Source: Flavobacterium tagetis
Lineage (GTDB): Bacteria; Bacteroidota; Bacteroidia; Flavobacteriales; Flavobacteriaceae
Assembly (NCBI RefSeq): GCF_016735615.1
Contig: NZ_JAERSF010000002.1
Coordinates: forward strand, 1,240,001 to 1,304,000
DNA: 64,000 nucleotides
Reading direction: 5' to 3'
This document shows, piece by piece, positions 61,108-64,000 of the stretch. Position numbers and translations under genes: made by a program. Every line of letters starts with the position of its first letter. Within the stretch, counting starts at the first letter, position 1. The notes below the pieces were generated by a model that saw only the letters and a program-made list of their open reading frames with translations, did not search any database and was not told where the DNA came from.

Positions 61108-63528
61108 TTATCTTAAGCTTGCTCCAAGTTCAGTTTCGAAAGTCTGTTGCAATTTAGACATGATTTTATCGATCTGAGCATCGGTTAAGGTTTTAGTATT
61201 GTCTTGAATAGTAAAACTCAAAGCGTATGATTTTTTTCCTTCTGGCAATTTATCACCTTGGTAAACATCAAATAAGTTAACGTCTTTTAAAAGCGTTTTC
61301 TCTGTTTGTTTTGCCAAGTTAAAGATACTTTCGTAAGTCGTGCTTTGATCAATTAATAAAGCCAAATCTCTACGTACTTCTGGATATTTAGGAATTTCAG
61401 TGTATTTGATTTTTCCTGTAATGATTTTTAAAACCAAATCCCAGTTAAAATCAGCGTAATAAACATCTTGTTTAATACCGAAATGCTTTAAAATTGGCTT
61501 TTTAATAACGCCCATTTCAACCAAAATATCATTGTTGTAAGTAATTGCCGTTCCTTCAGAATAAATATCAGATTGAACTGGTGCATTCGAAATTTTTTCA
61601 ATTCCCAAGCGAGATAAAATAGCTTTCACATATCCTTTCAACAAGAAGAAATCTGTTGTTTTTTGCGGACTTGTCCAGCTTTCTTTGTTTCTATTTCCAG
61701 AAACTAATAAAGAAAGGTGTTTGTGCTCTTCGTATCCGTTTAAATATTTGTGGTATGTTTTTCCGAATTCAAATAATTTTAGATCCGAATTTTTTCTATT
61801 AATGTTATAAGAAACCGCTTCTAATCCAGAAAACAATAAAGACTGGCGAAGTGTCGCTAAATCACTGCTTAACGGATTTAGCATTGATACATTATGTTCT
61901 TCTTTTAATGAAGTTGATAATTTTGCATAAGCTGCAGTTGTCAATGAATTAGCCATCATTTCGTGGAAACCTTGCGAATTCAACTGAGAAGCAATTACGT
62001 TTTGTACTTTATAATCTTCTGTTCTTGGTGAATTTGCTACAGTAGCATTAAACTTCTTAGAGAAATTAATGTTGTTATAACCATAAACTCTCAAGATTTC
62101 TTCGATTACGTCAATTTCACGCTGAACGTCTACACGATATGCAGGAATCGTTAAGCCTAAACCAGTATCAGAAACGCTATTTACTTTAATGTCTAAAGAA
62201 ACCAAGATTTTTTTAATCGTATCTTTTGGAATTTCCTGTCCGATAATTTTAGAAACATGGCTGAAATTCAATAAAACAGAGAAGTCTTCTACTTTTTTAG
62301 GATAAACTTCTACAACATCAGAAGTGATTTTTCCGCCCGCAACTTCCTGAATTAAAAGCGCCGCACGTTTTAAAGCATATTCTGTGATCGTTGGATCAAT
62401 TCCTCTTTCAAATCTAAAAGAAGCATCTGTACTTAATTGATGTCTTTTTGCTGTTTTACGAATGCTTACAGGATCAAAATAAGCACTTTCTAAGAAAATA
62501 GATGTTGTTCCCTCAGAAACGCCAGATTTTTTACCTCCAAAAACTCCAGCAATACAAAGCGGTCCTTTTTCGTCGCAAATCATTAAATCTTCTTTGTGAA
62601 GCGTTCTTTCAACATCGTCAAGAGTCACAAATTTAGTTCCTTCAACAGCTGTCTTTACAATAATTTTTCCGTTGATTTTGGCAGCGTCAAAAGCATGTAA
62701 AGGCTGTCCTAATTCATGAAGAACATAATTAGTAACGTCAACAATATTATTTTTTGGAGTTAATCCGATAGCTTTTAAACGATCTTGTAACCAGCTAGGA
62801 GATTCATGCACAGAAATTCCAGAAATAGTTACACCACAATATCTTGGAGCTAAATGATTATCTTCAACATTTACATCAATTTTTAGGGTGCGCATGTCAA
62901 CTCTAAAATTGCTTACAGAAGGTGTAATCAATTCTATGTTTACGCCACGCTGCAACATTCCTGCCCTTAAATCGCGCGCAGTTCCAAAATGACTCATAGC
63001 ATCGGCACGATTAGGTGTCAATCCAATTTCGAAAACTTCGTCATTTGCAATTTGAAAAACTTCAGAAGCAGGAGTTCCAGGAACTAAATCCTCAGCCAAA
63101 ACCATAATTCCGTCGTGACTTGTACCTAAACCTAATTCGTCTTCAGCACAGATCATTCCGTGACTTTCTTGTCCGCGGATTTTTCCTTTTTTAATGGTAA
63201 ATTCTGCACCTTCTTTATCGTATAAAACGGTTCCAATTGTTGCAACCGGAACTTTTTGTCCTGCAGCCACATTTGCAGCACCGCATACAATTTGTACAGG
63301 AGCTTCTAAACCAATATTAACGGTAGTAACTTTCAATCTATCAGCATCAGGATGTTTTTCGCATGTTAGAACGTGTCCAACAACAACGCCTGCTAAACCT
63401 CCTTTTATTGATTCGTATTTTTCGACAACTTCAACCTCTAAACCTAAATCTGTTAGTAATTCAGAAGTCTGTTCAGATGTCCAATCTGTTTTAATAAATT
63501 GTTTTAACCAGTTGTAAGATATTTTCAT
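61108..63528 (-). CDS. pheT: phenylalanine-tRNA ligase beta subunit
   Basis: 806 residues, normal length. Domains in order: N-terminal tRNA-binding OB fold (about 40-150, GHVLTCEKHPDADRLKVTTV), B3/B4 editing domain (about 215-385), B5 (about 405-475), catalytic-like core (485-690) and C-terminal FDX-ACB anticodon-binding domain (about 712-806, YTEIPKYPEVRRDLALLID). It works as alpha2beta2 with PheS, which is not in the window. Monocistronic by its surroundings. Confidence 0.97.
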   Translation of the reverse strand: MKISYNWLKQFIKTDWTSEQTSELLTDLGLEVEVVEKYESIKGGLAGVVVGHVLTCEKHPDADRLKVTTVNIGLEAPVQIVCGAANVAAGQKVPVATIGTVLYDKEGAEFTIKKGKIRGQESHGMICAEDELGLGTSHDGIMVLAEDLVPGTPASEVFQIANDEVFEIGLTPNRADAMSHFGTARDLRAGMLQRGVNIELITPSVSNFRVDMRTLKIDVNVEDNHLAPRYCGVTISGISVHESPSWLQDRLKAIGLTPKNNIVDVTNYVLHELGQPLHAFDAAKINGKIIVKTAVEGTKFVTLDDVERTLHKEDLMICDEKGPLCIAGVFGGKKSGVSEGTTSIFLESAYFDPVSIRKTAKRHQLSTDASFRFERGIDPTITEYALKRAALLIQEVAGGKITSDVVEVYPKKVEDFSVLLNFSHVSKIIGQEIPKDTIKKILVSLDIKVNSVSDTGLGLTIPAYRVDVQREIDVIEEILRVYGYNNINFSKKFNATVANSPRTEDYKVQNVIASQLNSQGFHEMMANSLTTAAYAKLSTSLKEEHNVSMLNPLSSDLATLRQSLLFSGLEAVSYNINRKNSDLKLFEFGKTYHKYLNGYEEHKHLSLLVSGNRNKESWTSPQKTTDFFLLKGYVKAILSRLGIEKISNAPVQSDIYSEGTAITYNNDILVEMGVIKKPILKHFGIKQDVYYADFNWDLVLKIITGKIKYTEIPKYPEVRRDLALLIDQSTTYESIFNLAKQTEKTLLKDVNLFDVYQGDKLPEGKKSYALSFTIQDNTKTLTDAQIDKIMSKLQQTFETELGASLR

Positions 63529-63558
63529 TGTAGTTCTTTAATTCTTTGTATGAGGTTA

Positions 63559-63566
63559 CAAATATA
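63559..63566 (-). promoter_or_regulatory. -7 box of pheT
   Basis: TATATTTG on the minus strand matches TAnnTTTG, 30 bases before the pheT ATG. No good TTG is seen at the -33 position. Confidence 0.55.
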
Positions 63567-63771
63567 AGGATTGCGCGTTGGAGTAGGAAAAAATTGAGCA
63601 GTTTTTTCTACTTGTTTTTAATTGACCGAAAAATGCTGCTTGCTAATTATTTAGCAATTTATAGATTAAAATTTTGCTAAATGATTATTATAAAAGTCTA
63701 AAAAAATTGAATGTGTAATTTTTGTGCTACACGTTGAATGAAAAGTGCTATTCTTTTTCTTTTTATGAAAC

Positions 63772-63779
63772 TAAATTTG
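63772..63779 (+). promoter_or_regulatory. -7 box of the aldehyde dehydrogenase gene
   Basis: TAAATTTG matches TAnnTTTG, 23 bases before the ATG at 63803. The -33 element is unclear. Confidence 0.55.
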
Positions 63780-63802
63780 GAGTAAATCAAAAAAAGAATA
63801 TT

Positions 63803-64000
63803 ATGAGTACCGCAGTAAAAAGACCTGAATTTAAGGCAAAATACGATAACTATATTGGTGGAAAATTTGTAGCGCCAATTACAGGAGAATACTTTGATGT
63901 AGTTTCTCCTATTGATGGAAAAGTATTTACAAAAGCAGCGCATTCTGGAAAAGAAGACCTCGAATTGGCTGTAGATACTGCTTATGAAGCATTTAAAACT
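63803..64000 (+). CDS. aldehyde dehydrogenase (N-terminus, partial)
   Basis: 66 codons up to the window edge. The start MSTAVKRPEFKAKYDNYIGG and continuing FVAPITGEYFDVVSPIDGK are typical of bacterial NAD-dependent aldehyde dehydrogenases of the AldA/ExaC type, which oxidise acetaldehyde and similar compounds. The catalytic cysteine and glutamate lie beyond the window. A -7 box is present upstream. Confidence 0.88.
   Translation, partial: MSTAVKRPEFKAKYDNYIGGKFVAPITGEYFDVVSPIDGKVFTKAAHSGKEDLELAVDTAYEAFKT

Noticed and set aside
1..64000. CRISPR array
   Set aside because: No series of regularly spaced repeats and no cas genes were seen.

Overview
The window is chromosomal DNA from a member of the Bacteroidota, most likely Flavobacterium or a close relative. 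The signs are the low GC of most genes, a giant secreted protease with a type IX secretion (T9SS) C-terminal signal, SusC/TonB-type receptors, DUF3570/DUF4266 proteins, and several promoters of the Bacteroidota form TTG-N19/20-TAnnTTTG. Housekeeping genes (apt, pheT, a tRNA-Arg, the start of an aldehyde dehydrogenase) sit at the right. The left and middle are a mosaic of accessory modules scarred by insertion sequences, deletions and gene decay.

Layout. 0-6 kb: an ECF sigma/anti-sigma pair faces away from a TonB receptor operon (small periplasmic protein, receptor, PepSY protein) whose last gene is cut off by an IS6-family element. 6-12.5 kb: an IS3 remnant, an arylsulfatase, a HAD-type lipoprotein, a decayed outer-membrane protein gene, an AraC-type DNA-binding protein and an IS3 element with a stop codon in its transposase. 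12.7-21.7 kb: a TPR/LuxR-type regulator, a 45-aa ORF, a 2048-aa M4 metalloprotease and a small beta-barrel protein. 21.8-28 kb: a DUF389 membrane protein, an alkyl sulfatase, a Ku fragment, a GC-rich patch with a receiver protein and a DUF6965-like protein, and a long non-coding stretch. 28.8-35 kb: a complete RND tripartite efflux operon and a small exported protein. 35.4-40.6 kb: a GC-rich thioredoxin-ApbE-DUF4266-DUF3570 operon, preceded by an in-frame chimera of a SusC receptor and a VIT/CCC1 transporter.

40.7-52.5 kb is a defence-type island: a structured non-coding segment, a small HTH regulator with palindromic operator candidates, a type I restriction-modification system (hsdM-hsdS-hsdR), an unrecognised two-gene unit (323-aa soluble protein plus four-helix membrane protein, ATGA overlap), a 56-aa protein and a large serine recombinase. 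The recombinase ends inside tRNA-Arg and also overlaps the tRNA's terminator. The two-gene unit is the best candidate for an undescribed system.

52.6-64 kb: apt; a leftward two-component operon with a membrane protein and a 142-aa protein behind a consensus promoter; a divergent operon of two large unrecognised beta-rich proteins and an N-acetylmuramidase, all without signal peptides; pheT; and the start of an aldehyde dehydrogenase gene. The two-component/muramidase block is the second candidate for an undescribed system.
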